A DNA stretch of 64,000 nt from Spirometra erinaceieuropaei. Taxonomy: Eukaryota; Platyhelminthes; Cestoda; Diphyllobothriidea; Diphyllobothriidae. Below are positions 1 to 12,132 of the stretch, piece by piece. Position 1 is the stretch's first letter; each line of letters begins with the position of its first letter. The notes under the pieces are model-generated. The model worked only from the letters and a program-made list of their open reading frames with translations. It was not told the DNA's origin and did no database searches. The stretch covers positions 270,797 to 334,796 of the forward strand of contig CACRXP010000185.1 in assembly GCA_902702965.1 (NCBI GenBank), given 5' to 3'. A program made the position numbers and the translations under genes.

Positions 1-53
1 AAAAACGCATTTCGGAATTTCGGTTGGCATTTCACGAGTTAGCCGACCTACTG
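1..53. repeat. Right end of a foldback element cut by the window edge
   Basis: Nearly identical to the right end of the copy at 21803-22789 and followed by TA at 54-55. Confidence 0.8.
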
Positions 54-389
54 TAGTACTGGTGGTTTGTGCCCTCGGTGTCCCTGCGACGCTCGCGTTG
101 TGGTGAGCACCTAAATTCCCGAGAAGACTGAACCGGGACGTAAGCCTGGCACTACAATTACCGCAGCTGGGAGGAGCTTTCTCGGTTGTGGCAGTGGGTG
201 TGGCGGTGTGGCGTCGGAACCTATGTGTCCGCGGAGCGACAAATTGATAGAGAGCTTGTGTGGTTAACGTTTTGCGAGCCTGTCACTTTGCATTGGCCTT
301 CTGTATTCGGAAGGTCTCCAAAAATTTAATATTTCTAGCAAAACATACAAATGGTACTTGTCCTAGGCAAGTATTTTTTGGTTGATTTA

Positions 390-800
390 CAGTCAGTGAT
401 AGAATTTAAGAAATGTTAACCAAAATTTTGAAATGTGACTTCAGTTAGGGAGGATTCGGTTAGTGTAGTTGTACTGTTGATAAGCATGAGGCATAAATCT
501 AAAATACTTCCATCACGCCAGGATGCCGACTTTTGAATACACTTCTTTGCAACCCTTTGTGAAGGCCGGATGCAGACAAATGATTGCTTAAGCAGTATAA
601 TTTTTCGCATTGATTTCCAGCAGCCTTACATATTCAAACATGCCGTGATCTCATTTTTATCAGAGGGTCTGTGTTCCCGAACTCCCGCAAAAAGTGAAAA
701 TCTGTGTAGTAAAACAGCCGTATGTTTTTCAATTATTTTCACTATATTCTTAGTCCTTATAAAACCTCCCACATTCTTTTTACACATTTGTACAGCATAA
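390..800. repeat. Foldback left-arm fragment
   Basis: Starts CAGTCAGTGATAG after TTA. It shares the GAAATGTTAACC, GGATGCCGACTTTTGAAT and CTTAAGCAG blocks with other arms. No right arm follows. Confidence 0.6.
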
Positions 801-1160
801 ACCCTTTTATAATCTCTCAGATGTCAGGACATGTTTGTTTAACTTATGTATTTCAACACACTGTTTAAATACCACGCACAAGTATCCGTATCGCACATTA
901 TTAAGAAATTGGATTTAATGTGTAATGCAGTTAAAACGCATCGTAATTAGCTATATTTTAACCAAAATAAAATCTGCGATAGTGAGGCCGCGAAAGTAGA
1001 AGCGCGATATATTGAAGGAATTATTGTATTTCGTTGAATAAATGTTCGTGCACATGCTTTCTTATATCAGTTAATATAAGACTGCAAATGTGCTTGGGCG
1101 AATATTGCTTCAAAGTCTCATAGTGAACCTACTAAAAAACGAGTAAATTCGCCTCATTTA

Positions 1161-1690
1161 CAGTCAGTAACCAATCTCATGAAAAGCTAACCGAGGGATT
1201 ACAAAATTGGGATTGTAATATTGATTATCCTCCAGTATAATTCCAAGATATTCCAGTCAGGTGAGGATGCCGGCGTCTGAATGCACTTCTTTTCAGCCGC
1301 CTGGAAAAAGCGCACTCTATAAAATGGATTCTTTAAGTAAAATGAATGTTTGTCGTTTTTTCGGCACGTTCTTAAATTCAAATATAGGTCGGATATGGTC
1401 CTGTATCCGCACTGGAAATGGCTAAACCTCGACTGCCTGTAATACGGGAATGGCGGTAAAGGAGTTTTACGGGTTTTATAGAAAACGTAATAATTAATAT
1501 GTTTTCCTGTACTCATTTGATAGAAAATCATGTCTTCTTCAAATTTCACACCATAGGAATGGGTATATTGTAATTTAAACAAGTTTTCAAATCTCTGAGT
1601 AAATTTTGCATTCGCATTTAGATTTTATAGTCTCCAAACCACATGATCTCTATGTGGTGTTGCATCTTTGAACTCCCGAGTCTGTATAAG
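1161..1690. repeat. Foldback left-arm fragment, second copy in tandem orientation
   Basis: Starts CAGTCAGTAACCAATCTCATG and shares the same ordered blocks as 390-800, including GAAAATCATGTCTTCTTC. Confidence 0.6.
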
Positions 1691-2008
1691 TAACTGAGGT
1701 TTTTCAAAAAGTTGGAAACGCAAACATCAAACATCGAGAGAATAATCGACTCTGTGCAGATCAACGAATAGTTTCAAGTGTTAGAGGCATTCGCACAACT
1801 AAGTACGTTGTGTAGCAGTCAATCTATGCAGAATTGTGGAGCATAGAAACTGTTCAGATTTCATTTATTTACGGGCGCCAAAATGAATGTGTGAATTGAG
1901 TCTGGGATAATTTTAAAATTTTTAAAATTTTTCAAAAAATAAACACTGCTGAAATATAGACGGTAACATTGTATCGATAATCAGTTGTTAGCGCAGAACG
2001 TCAGCCCA

Positions 2009-5000
2009 TTATGATGTGACATTACTATGTGGAGTGGTAAACTGGTCCAGCTTTCTCTTCAAAGTCTCCACGACCGTGGACATAGTGGCATCTGCCCGCG
2101 GAACATTCCACGCCTCAACCATTCTGCAGGAGGAGATCAACAGCCGTGTTTCCAACCTGGCGCCAGTCACACGCTGTTCGAGTGGATGACTTCGCAGATT
2201 CGTTGGGGGTGCCAACTTAAAGGAGTCTCTGGGTACAAGACAGCAGTCCTGACAGCGTACGATGTGAAGTATTTGCATTAGGTCGCCTCTTGCCTGTCCG
2301 TAACTCAGCGGAAAGTAGTCGATATTAGATAACCAAGTTCCGTAGGCTAGTGATCCCTGTTCACTTATAGGTTTGGTTGCACGCCTTCAGATTTTTCGAG
2401 GATGTTAAGGTTCTCAACGGTCCTGGATCTTCAGACTTGAGTGGTGAATTCCAACTGCGGCCGCACAAACTTTCGAAAGACTTTCGCAAAGCACTTTTCA
2501 CTAAAGGTAGAGAAAGCCCACTTTAGGTGGTATAGGGCTGGAATAGCGGATTTGGTTACATTTGAGCAGTGCAAGAATGGCCTAAGTGAATTCGTGATCA
2601 ACACACCCAGAGCCTTATGGGGTGTCCACCACTTTCAGTGGCATGTCATTCAAGCGATAACCCCTGTGGTTCGGAGACTGGGTTCCACCGACCCGCAGAG
2701 CGTTGCACTTATCACATTAACGGCAAAAACCAGTCCTGCAACCATTTCTGAGGCCAGAGCAGGTTTGCTTGAAGGTGTTCTTCATCAACTTCATTTCGGA
2801 TGGCGCCCCAAAGTTTGAGATCATCAGCAAACATGACGACCTCACAATTCAGTGCACTAGCGCGGACCTTCTGAAGAGGGTAGACCAAAACCAGAGTTCT
2901 GGGGAACACCGAATTCAACCGCTACACCTGCCGACTGCCTGTCAGTGACATCGACAGCTTGAAAGTGGCCGATTAGTAAGCTTCGAATCCACCTAAGGAG
3001 ACTACCAATAGTACGTGTTAGGCCGAGTTTGTGTAGGAATCGCTGACATAATGCATTATCGAAGGCCTTCTTTAAGTCAATATAGGCTGCATGCACTACA
3101 TGCTCGCCGTCAACTGTCCGGGTCCAGCCTTCTAAACAGTAGAGCAGGTTTCTTCCGCACACTCCGCTTCTGCGGAATCCATGCTGGGCGTCGCATAGCT
3201 TATTGTGCTTCACTGGGAACCGCATCAGCTCTCGCTCTATCATTTTTTCTTCAACTTCGCTGCAAATGAAGTGAGGCTGATTTGTCTGTAGTTATTTGCT
3301 GAGCCCTTATGTGGGCGTGTGATCCGTGCAAATTTGCAGTCGGCGAGTAAATAGCCTGCTTCGAACCAAACTTGGGAGAGCGTGGACAGCGGTTTTGGTA
3401 GTTGTCCAGAGGGCTGTTTCAGCGATTTGGGCTATATACCATCTGATCCGGATGATTTTGACACGTTCAACGTCAGCAGCCCTTTGCGAACAATATCTTC
3501 GGTGAAAGAAACAGACCCAATCGTTCGACCTTCCATTAAGCCGCGGTGACGAGGAATAAATTCGCTTTCCTGTGTAAAGATGACTTACAAATTTAAGAAA
3601 GGGACCCTGTCTTTGACCAATCCTCGCTAAGCTCTAGGTTTCCAATAGCACGCAATAGGAAAGTAGAGTCTCTGTTTCGCGTGCCAATTCTTATTTAAAT
3701 ATAGAATAACTCCAGATTCCCTACTCCTGGTTAACCATATCCCTTACGTAAACATATCTTATCCGAAGATAACTTACTTAACTAGGTTCCTTTCTGTCTT
3801 GTATCAACGCAGGGTTCCTATCTGAGAGGGATTTCCTCCATAACATTTGTTTTTAATTCTCTTCTCTTTAAGGCTTGTTTTAGCCAGTGGGTCTGTTTTT
3901 CAGTTGCCGGTGAAAGCTTATGTCCAGTTTATGTTGCGTACTTCGGCCTACATTTGACCAAACTCGCCTCGCCAACTACTTCTTCTAACTCTGGTCGTTT
4001 CGATTTAGAAGATGCAGACATTGCCCTTCATCAGTACTGTCCAGCGACTTCGTAAGCAGCAGATCCAGACAGTTTAACTATTGCCATCTATGCACCCTCG
4101 CTTCAAATAAGAAGTTCTGATTGAGGAATAAATTAGGCGCCATGTCTAACAGACGACAGTTAAAAGCTGCGTCTGGACCAAGTGCGAAAACTAACGCCCA
4201 GCCAATAAGTGGTACTTTGAAGTTTCCCGTGATTACGGTGTCAGACCGAATAGCAAATATTCCTAGGTCCTCTAGCAGACGGGCGTCAGCCGTGGGATCA
4301 TTTCTTGGGGTTGGTAGACTGTCACAACGTCAAGGCTTGGTGAACCCGATACTTAAATAGTCAGCCGAATTACCTCGGAAGTACACGCAAATTTATCCCC
4401 TTTGTCTTGGACTATTAGTCCGTGTTTTGAGTAAGTGAGTACACCTCGTTTCTGGTGTCTCGTCCAGTGTCTTCTAAACAGCTGGTGTGCGGGCACAGTT
4501 TACTCACGGTCTTCCACGTGCTGGGACAACCAGGTTTTTGTCGGCAAGATTGAATCTGAAGACAGATTACGGAGATTTATCTAAGCTTGTCAAACTTTAA
4601 TAAGATTATCTTCACAATGGTGCATATAAATATGAGCTTGCGATTTACGGGAGAGGTGGTTTAGATGCGGCTCGAACCCTCGCCTACTATGTCGCCCGCA
4701 CGGTCATACGGATCGGACTCGTCTAAAGAGAGAATGGTGGGCGACGTCAAACTGGGTTGTTGTGGATAATTCAGTTGCTTTCCCCTCTGCTGAGCCTCCT
4801 TCTCAGTTTTACAAATAGAAGATGACTTTTCAGCATTTCTGCTGACGAATCGTCTGGTTGAAGCATTCATCCCAAATCACCGCGAGAATATCACTCTGGC
4901 TTGCTTCTTACAAGCCAGTGCAGTTGGGAGAGTTCGGGAGCGTGTTGATTTTGACTGACTTATTACCCGTTTTTCAAGATGGAAGGCTTTGAACACTTCA

Positions 5001-5900
5001 TTTACCTCGGTGGGTTCCAAAATATTATTAAGCAAACCTTAAAAGACCGTTAGGTGTCCCCAAAGCCGCTTCTTGGGAATGCTGACGTTTCATCCAGGGA
5101 GTCTCTGAATACTCAGATATCGCTCTCTGAAAAGTCCCTCTCTATTTTCTGTTGACATATCGTTTTCTGGCGATGATGACGGAACAGATGTTCCTCCTCG
5201 GTTCCGTTTTTCGAACCGTGTTTTGACAGACATTGGAGAAGCCGTTGACACGGACTGCTGTCGATAATGGTCTGCAGCTGCTATAATTGACTCTATAGAA
5301 CTGCCTTTGCTGAGGCCAGTCATTCCAACACTTCGCTAAGCGTTGCTAAAGGTCATAGGAATCTCGACACTAACCGTTATGGACGATACGGTTGTCGAAG
5401 CCTCTGATATGGGTGCCGTGAAAATACCACTCGGAATAGGCTGTCCATTGGCTTTTTATCGCCCGATTTCTTTGTTCCGAAGGTTTATTGGTTTCCTCGC
5501 TGGCCGTTTTAGTCTTGCCCTCCACTGTTCGTTCGGGTTTGTTTATCAGCTATAGAAGACGCTGATGAAGTGACTATTAGGTGAGATTCTTTTGCCTCAC
5601 TTCTATTTAGTCGTCTTATAGGCACATTCGTATAGTCACCTGCAATATATAGAGTTTTCATCTGTTTAATCCCTCCTTCAAGATTGTTGACTTTGATGGC
5701 TAATAGCTGGCATCCACTGTGGCCCCTGTTTGCATGTGGTTCGCCTATACAATCGATGAGATTTTGCGGAGTCTACTGGGCCGTCAGTCAGTTTGTGTGT
5801 GATCGATAGAGGAAGCCCGTGTTGGGGCTCGCCGTTCTGGACAGCAGGACCAGTTACAGGCTCATACCTCGCCACATCAGATCTGTGCTGCCCTTATTTT
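2009..5900 (-). pseudogene. Decayed CR1-like non-LTR retrotransposon (endonuclease and reverse transcriptase)
   Basis: Read on the minus strand. Fragments of a possible ORF1-like region lie at 5090-5323 and 4661-4870 (Ser/Arg-rich, not identified). Endonuclease remnants lie at about 4300-3950: an ITGNF block, a LLDM block and LDLLLTKSLDSTDEGQ. Reverse transcriptase runs from about 3560: QHGFR and IDLKKAFD at 3243-2857, then GVPQ, then FADDLKLWG at 2918-2712. The typical CR1 tail follows to 2009: LGVLITNSL, FRKFVRPQLEF, then RMVEAWNVP and VETLKRKLDQF. Stops and frameshifts interrupt every domain, so it cannot encode a working protein. Order and spacing fit one near full-length copy. The clade call rests on the tail motifs and is moderate. 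Confidence 0.8.
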
Positions 5901-5909
5901 TGGCGTGAT

Positions 5910-6065
5910 GTAAAGTCCCCGCCAGAGTACGTCATGAACCGGAGGGTGTGTTGATACGCCTAGGGGCGGGTTTTCGCCGTGCTAGCCATCTGCGTCCTCT
6001 GCCGCCTCCGACCGTTATGACTCAGTCTTGACATCAACAGGTCGCGGAATCAGGCCCTAGGTGTT
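5910..6065 (+). repeat. Dispersed repeat family D, degraded fragment
   Basis: GCCATCTGCGTCCTCTGCCG then CTCAGTCTTGACA resembles the block before the GTGCGGTAGATGC motif in fuller copies. Confidence 0.4.
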
Positions 6066-6079
6066 CCACAACTCAGAGT

Positions 6080-6170
6080 TGCGTATGACTGACGGACAAC
6101 GGTTAATAAGCCATTCCAGTCTCCCTTGTCTTTGTCGGTAATGGTACTCTGCCTGTGATTACCTTTACCG
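6080..6170 (+). repeat. SINE family A body fragment
   Basis: ACGGTTAATAAGCCA, CTCCCTTGTCTTTGTCGG and TAATGG in the same order as the full copy. Confidence 0.6.
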
Positions 6171-6204
6171 AGTCTAGTTTGCAAACAAGCACATTCAAAA
6201 TGCC

Positions 6205-6310
6205 GGCATCCTGATGGGGCTGAAGTATGTTAAGGTTATGCTGCACGATATTCACTCATCGAGAAGGAATTTCAGAATTTTGGTTAACATTTCATGAGAT
6301 TGGTCAATTA
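6205..6310. repeat. Foldback right-arm end
   Basis: The GCCGGCATCCTG and GAACCAAAATTCTGAAA-type blocks in reverse, ending in ATTTCATGAGATTGGTCA. Confidence 0.6.
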
Positions 6311-6454
6311 TCGCGCATACGCCTGACAGCGTTCTCCAAGACGTGGGTTATGTACTCCGTGTCTATTAATAGATGTTTCTTCTAACAGAAGCCAATCAGC
6401 AATCTTTATGACAGCGCCGCCCCACTGCAGATAGGCCCTCATTACTAAAGCAAG

Positions 6455-6780
6455 GAAGTGAATGACGTTAGTGTTCGAGATTCCTTTCTCTCGCGTTACT
6501 TTCGCTGTTATCTGGAGACATCTTAAACGAAATTAATCTTTTTCTCTTGTTTGACTTCCGCACATTATACGCGTCTTCACCTGGTAGACCAGCTTACTCA
6601 GAACGACAGCCATGTACATCCATGGCTTCGTGTTGACGAGTTTGCTACACCCGAAAGAGGACCGAATGGCTCTGTGGATCATACCTGCAAGTCCGCCTTC
6701 ACGCTCTATATTTCTTGTGAAGGTACTCACAGGCTATGTGAATTTATCCGTAGGTGTGAGATGAATCCCACTTAACCTTA
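6455..6780 (+). repeat. 3' fragment of the same Penelope-like family
   Basis: Matches the reverse complement of 36880-37190 over most of its length, including the CTTGCAGGT, ACGAAGCCA and GGATGTACA blocks. It is immediately preceded by a foldback arm end (6205-6310). Confidence 0.7.
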
Positions 6781-7689
6781 TTATTCATTCATCCTATTAT
6801 GCGGCCAGTAGCGGATCCCACATGACTGCTGTCTTTTCTGCATGAACAGCTATTCTGAAATTTGAGTTTCTTCTACTTTTCGCAACTGACAATCATTTCA
6901 CATATTGAAATTCTCTGCCATATGGTCCTGGATCGGAAGAATGTGGTTTGTCGTTGTTAGCCCTGTTTCCACGTCATCCCATGTAGTCTGTTGTTTAAAA
7001 AGAAGACGCCGAAGGCTTCTCGGTCGTCGCCGAACCATTCTTTTTACGTTCGAGATATCTGTCGAAGTACGATGGTCGACAACTCGAGTCCCAAATCAAC
7101 AATTAGAGGCAAAGGTTTGATGGACAAAATTTACTGAGGTGAGAAGATATAGCAGATATAGCTATACGCCTCATCAGGTAAGCGACGGCCTAAATGCATG
7201 CTTAAACTTCGGCTGTCTGCGGCCAATCAGTGAAGAGGGGAGCAACAATCGGCGTAAAGATGTCTCAAGTAAGCAGTTGAACCACGTGCGTACGCATTGC
7301 TTGTCACGCCTACTAGATTAACCAAAGGATGTGTGAGCAAGTGGTGGGTCTGATGACAATAAGAGCGGGTAACTAGAAATTCGGTCAAGTACTCCCAAAG
7401 TGGTAACATAGATGGAGTCACCACGTTAGTGCATTACTTCAAGACAGATATTTCTCCCAAACGAATGCTTATGCAGTTGCGGAAATCCCATCTGCGTCCC
7501 CGCAGGCCCAACACCGCCAAACTTAATTTCTTTGGCGACTTCTTATCCCGTGACAACCACCAGCGGGTCGGAGTTCCGGTCTCTGTCACGGCAAGGTGTC
7601 TGTTCATCCAGCACTCCGCACTGCCATTGTCCTTATCAGTAATGTGGCAGTCAAAGACATTACTCTAGCTTTACCAAAACAACGCTAAG

Positions 7690-8000
7690 CTCGTCACGTC
7701 TGATGTCAGAATTTAACGGGATGTTAGAACCGATTTATTCTATGCATAGGGTAACTTGTCGGGAGTTGACTAATTACTTGTGTGTCACACCAAAGCATCC
7801 GTTCAATGCTGCGTAATGGGCAGTGGGTTCCTTACGCGTGTCTTTTACATCTGGTCCAATAGCAGTAAGTGATTATCTAAGTACTAAATGCGTGACTAGT
7901 TAGTCTTTGTGCTAAGGAAGGGCGCGCGTGATCACGAGGACCCACGGGTGGCAGGCGTTGCCGGCCGACGCGCATGAGATAGCGTTAGTTTGTGGACGCA
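7690..8000 (+). repeat. Dispersed repeat family C
   Basis: Diverged copy of 42480-42960: CGTCACGTCTGATGTCAGAA, GTTTATTC, then GCATCCGTTCA and GACGCGCATGAG in the same order. Confidence 0.5.
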
Positions 8001-8319
8001 GTTGTGACTGATCACAGCTGGACAAGGGACACTTCAAAACAGCCTGAGGGTAGATGTACGTTAGCGACATGGCTGCTGGGTACCAGTGTTGTCGTGGACG
8101 TCAAGTGAAAAACAAGGGCCGGAAATTAGCATTGGATCGGCTGCTACAGCAGCACATCGTGCTGATTTTCTCCCCTAAAAAGGGTGTTGCCCAATCGTGG
8201 CCAGTGATACGAATGGGGATGCATTCATACGGCCTTCCGTCGTTTAAAGACAGAAAAGACTGCTATCGAGGGAGCCTTGTGTATAACATAATTTTTTATC
8301 AGAAGAAAAGAATTTTTAT

Positions 8320-8480
8320 TTTAATTGACAAATCCATGGTAACCTCGTACTCCTTCTTAGGTAACGTGAACTCTGCCTAGGTGCGCATCAAAGTCGCCGA
8401 TAACATTACATGTTTCGGTTTGTTGCACAGCCGAGGGGAGTGCGAATGGCATGCGAAATTCTTCCATGGTGGTTCCGCCG
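8320..8480 (-). pseudogene. Possible LINE endonuclease fragment
   Basis: Reading the minus strand from 8480 gives NVIGDFDAHLGRV, resembling the endonuclease block IxGDFNAHxG of non-LTR retrotransposons. Weaker downstream matches are broken by stops. The whole interval 7000-9100 may be an old LINE, but I cannot show more. Confidence 0.4.
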
Positions 8481-9099
8481 CCTCTTTTCTCTGCGTCTAA
8501 ACGCTCCTTCTCTTTTTGCATTCAGTATATCATTCTTTGGAATAATTTTTTGCTGGAACCTATGTCATCGCCTAATTTGTCGGTATTCAAATCAAAATTA
8601 CGTAGGCACGTTTCGCCGGCAAGTAGGAAGTCATCGTTGACCTTTCCGCCACGAAATCTCAACTTCTCGGCATCTGAAAGAGTCTTCTTGGGGTTTCGTG
8701 GCAGATAGTCTTTTTAACTTGTTTAAGAAAAAATCGTCATTCCGATTTTTCAACGCCTCTTTCAGACTAGTTGGTTAATGCACTGCTATTTCTCCTCCTT
8801 TTCAGCGACAATTTTCTCTCATTTTAACGCCGTCTCCTCATTTCGACCCCGAGCGGCCTATTGACGATCTCGCCTGATTCCACGGTTTTAACCACCGGAT
8901 AGTGGGCTGGTCGGTCAGCAGAGAAGTGTCATGGTCGCATCTCCCGCATTTTGATGATCGCCGCAGCTTTACTTGCCCCCTCCTCGGTTGAGCTCTAAGT
9001 GAACTGTGACCGATCGCGTCGGGTTCCTCCTCCATCGCCACCTTGACAGTTGCCTCAGCTTTCGACTTGAAAGTATCTATAGCTAATAGCCTCATCCGG

Positions 9100-11225
9100 T
9101 TTATTAATTATATCTTACCGATAACCGATTCGAACCCTTGCATAATCTTACCTGCAAGACGGTCCTTTTCGGCCCACATATTTGCCTTCCAGTGAGCGAC
9201 AATTTTTCTCCTTCAATACTGATCGGATCACATTCCCCTTGCTATTTTCGAAAAATGAACGAGTTTCCTCTATGTTTACTAAATGTTATTCATTTCGGAC
9301 TGTCTATTTTATAAGTACGATCTGAGCAATGTACAATGTTTGCTTTCTCGTTATAAAATTCCCTCGAAAGCGTGTTTTTACTTGTCGTAAAAGTAGCCAT
9401 GTAGATTCTATATACGGCAGTTTATGTATTTATTTGGTCTTTCTTTCACCGAACAGCAGATCTTACTTCGGGACATAATGATCACCTTGTTTCAAACCAC
9501 TCCGAAGGTAACTGAGTTTTGTCTCGCTTCTGGTCGACGGGATTATTAAAAAGTAATCGAAAATTCTGCACCATCAGAGTACGTAATAACCTCTGGTTGC
9601 ATGTGCATTCTGTAAAAAAACTTGCTTTATTCTTCTAAGGAAAACAAGAAGTTGTTACATGATGGAACACGCTTCCAAAGCTTTCACGCATAAATTTTAT
9701 GCGTACTGTATGCGCCAGTGTTGCACTCTACGTTTAATGCTGATCATGCAGACATTTAACCGTTCTCGATGACTTTGCAAACGCTCCACGTCAAGAAAAA
9801 AATAATCCATATTTGTTTAGATGTATGTTAGGCAACGTGTACGTAGGAGTACCCATCACACCAAAGCCTGAAGGCCAAAGTGTCCACTTGTCGATATCCC
9901 CGAATGAAAAAATGATAATTGAAACAATGGAAAAGGTAGAAAGACATGTTCTTCCAAAAGCAGTCCTCACGGAGGCTGGGATGGGATGGGGTTCAATTTC
10001 AAAGGGTAGGAATGGCTCTCACATAGCAAGAAATTGATTTCTGGACGTAGTTTCCTAATCCACCTGCCCACTATCTAAGAAAGGCTCGGAGTTGATGTGT
10101 AGGTATATGCAGCCAAATGCATGTGAGTTCCTGATTTAGTCACATTCTCATGAAACTTCCGACTATATTCCGGCACTAGTTAACGATAGTCTTCAAGGTT
10201 GTGTGCATTAATATCACTTTAGTGACTAAATATCGTGTGGAATGAGTCTTTACTTTTTCTTCCCCCATTTGCACTTATGTCTTGTTATCTGCGAGTTATC
10301 CGCATTCCAGTTTGCCTTTTTTAATGCATTCTGGCATTTTCGTCTTCTGCTTATTTTATGCTCCCTTTGTAATGACGGCGGTGTAAGGAAGGGTGTTTAT
10401 TCGCCTACTCAGGATGTTCTGGTTGATTTACTCCGTTTCGAATATGCCGATAGGATTAACTAGATGCGTCCGCAGGCAAACCCAGGAAAAAGAGATGGAG
10501 AAAGTGATGGATATGCGCAAAAAATATAATAATAAAAATATTGAGATCGAGTATGAATGGGAAGTCAAAAGTTTGAATACTGAAGGACATTGGCATATAA
10601 TTGATCCTTCTTAACGGGAAATGTAACACACGGGTTCGATGGGGACTGGAACCCAGTGATTGTATACGAACCAATATTTTCTAAAGAAGATTCTTTTTCT
10701 GAACTAAACAAATAGACCTTAACGCAAAATATACAAAGTTTATCATGGAGAACGAGAAGATTTCCGAGACAACAGGTCGCCACATTTGGAATTCGTATTG
10801 AGACCCGAGAAGTTAGGTTTCCTGTTACTGCTGCATCGTAATCCATCAACAGGGTGCCCACGAAAACCTTTTAAGTACTTAGCCTGACAATTCCAACAAG
10901 GGACAATATACACGGGAGTCAGTTGTCGTTAGAAACGGAGTATTTTAACAAATTGAATTGCTTGGAGTGGTGGTGTTTTAATCAACCAACCGGGGACAAT
11001 TTTATTTAACGGCTTATTTTAAACTTTCGAAAAATGATTAGGGTTTTCTGCGCGGCCCGCGTGAGTTGTCATGACGGCTCCTATCAATAATTACTTAAAA
11101 GATGCATTATAGAATTAATTTTTTAAACACTATGTCACCGAACTAAAGTCTTTATAGAAATTTTTAAGAGGTATCATGCACAGAAATGCATAAATTCAAG
11201 GGAATTCCCAAACTTAAGTAAGCAG
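9100..11225. other. No recognised feature
   Basis: AT-rich sequence. The short frames here (for example 9813-10037 and 10242-10614) show no family resemblance or splice context. Probably intergenic or very old repeats. Confidence 0.5.
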
Positions 11226-12132
11226 CCCTAGTAGCAAACTATATCGAGACGATATCTATTAGATATCTATTTTTCGAGATACCTATATCTATTAGATATC
11301 GATTTTGTCCGCGCTCTAGATATCGACTAGATATCTATTTTTCGAGATACTCCGAAATCGGCGATAGGGACACGTCAGGCCATGCGCATGATGCGGTTTC
11401 TTCTTCTTCTTACACCCATATATAATTTTCTTATCGTCTGTTCGCCTTAGTCACCCCAATCCCGGCCTACTTTGCTTCCTGTTGTCCACTTTAGAGTGCT
11501 TTTAACCCCTACAAGGGAACTTTTTTGAAGACGTGTAAGTACGGAGATAGTTTATTTGATAAAAAATGTGAAAAAGGATTAATACATAGTGTTATCTGTT
11601 GTCACTGACGTAACGCCACTCGTGGAACAAGCCTGATTGTTCTCTAGAGGGAAAGAAGATTATGAAAAGATGAAATATAATCACCAGTCCAGCTATTGTT
11701 TCGTATTTCTTTATTCTGCCGTTGAACACAATTATCCAGGGACCGTTTCAGTCTTTTTGTGAAGGCGGTCTCCAGGTCGGATAAAGTGGCAGCGGAGGTT
11801 TTGTTCCACCCTGCAAAAACCTCTACAAATGTAGATAGTGGTCACTGAATTGCAAACCTACCCAGAATAACTTTGTAAATTTCAGATTTGCACAGACTGT
11901 CTTTCATTTTTCTGCCCTTGAAGTTAACGTGGAGGGCAATGTCATCCTCAAAGAGCGCAAAGAAAATGCGCTTAACGAAGTCATCTAGGTTATTACCTCC
12001 TAGATAACTGAGGAAGGACACCTTAATTTTTAGTTAGGGAATAAACTAATAGCCTACAAGTTGATTTCTTATTGCATTTCTCGATAAATAGATATTATCC
12101 CTATATCGACTCGATATCTATTGCTACTAGGG
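11226..12132. mobile_element. Unclassified element with terminal inverted repeats rich in GATATC
   Basis: The left end is CCCTAGTAGCAAACTATATC and the right end, on the minus strand, CCCTAGTAGCAATAGATATC. Subterminal regions contain repeated GATATCTA/TAGATATC palindromes and TTTTTCGAGATA boxes (11240-11350, 12080-12120). No transposase frame and no clear target duplication. Superfamily unknown. Confidence 0.65.

Noticed and set aside
2441..2818. 125-codon plus-strand frame
   Set aside because: It is the antisense shadow of the CR1-like RT tail on the minus strand.
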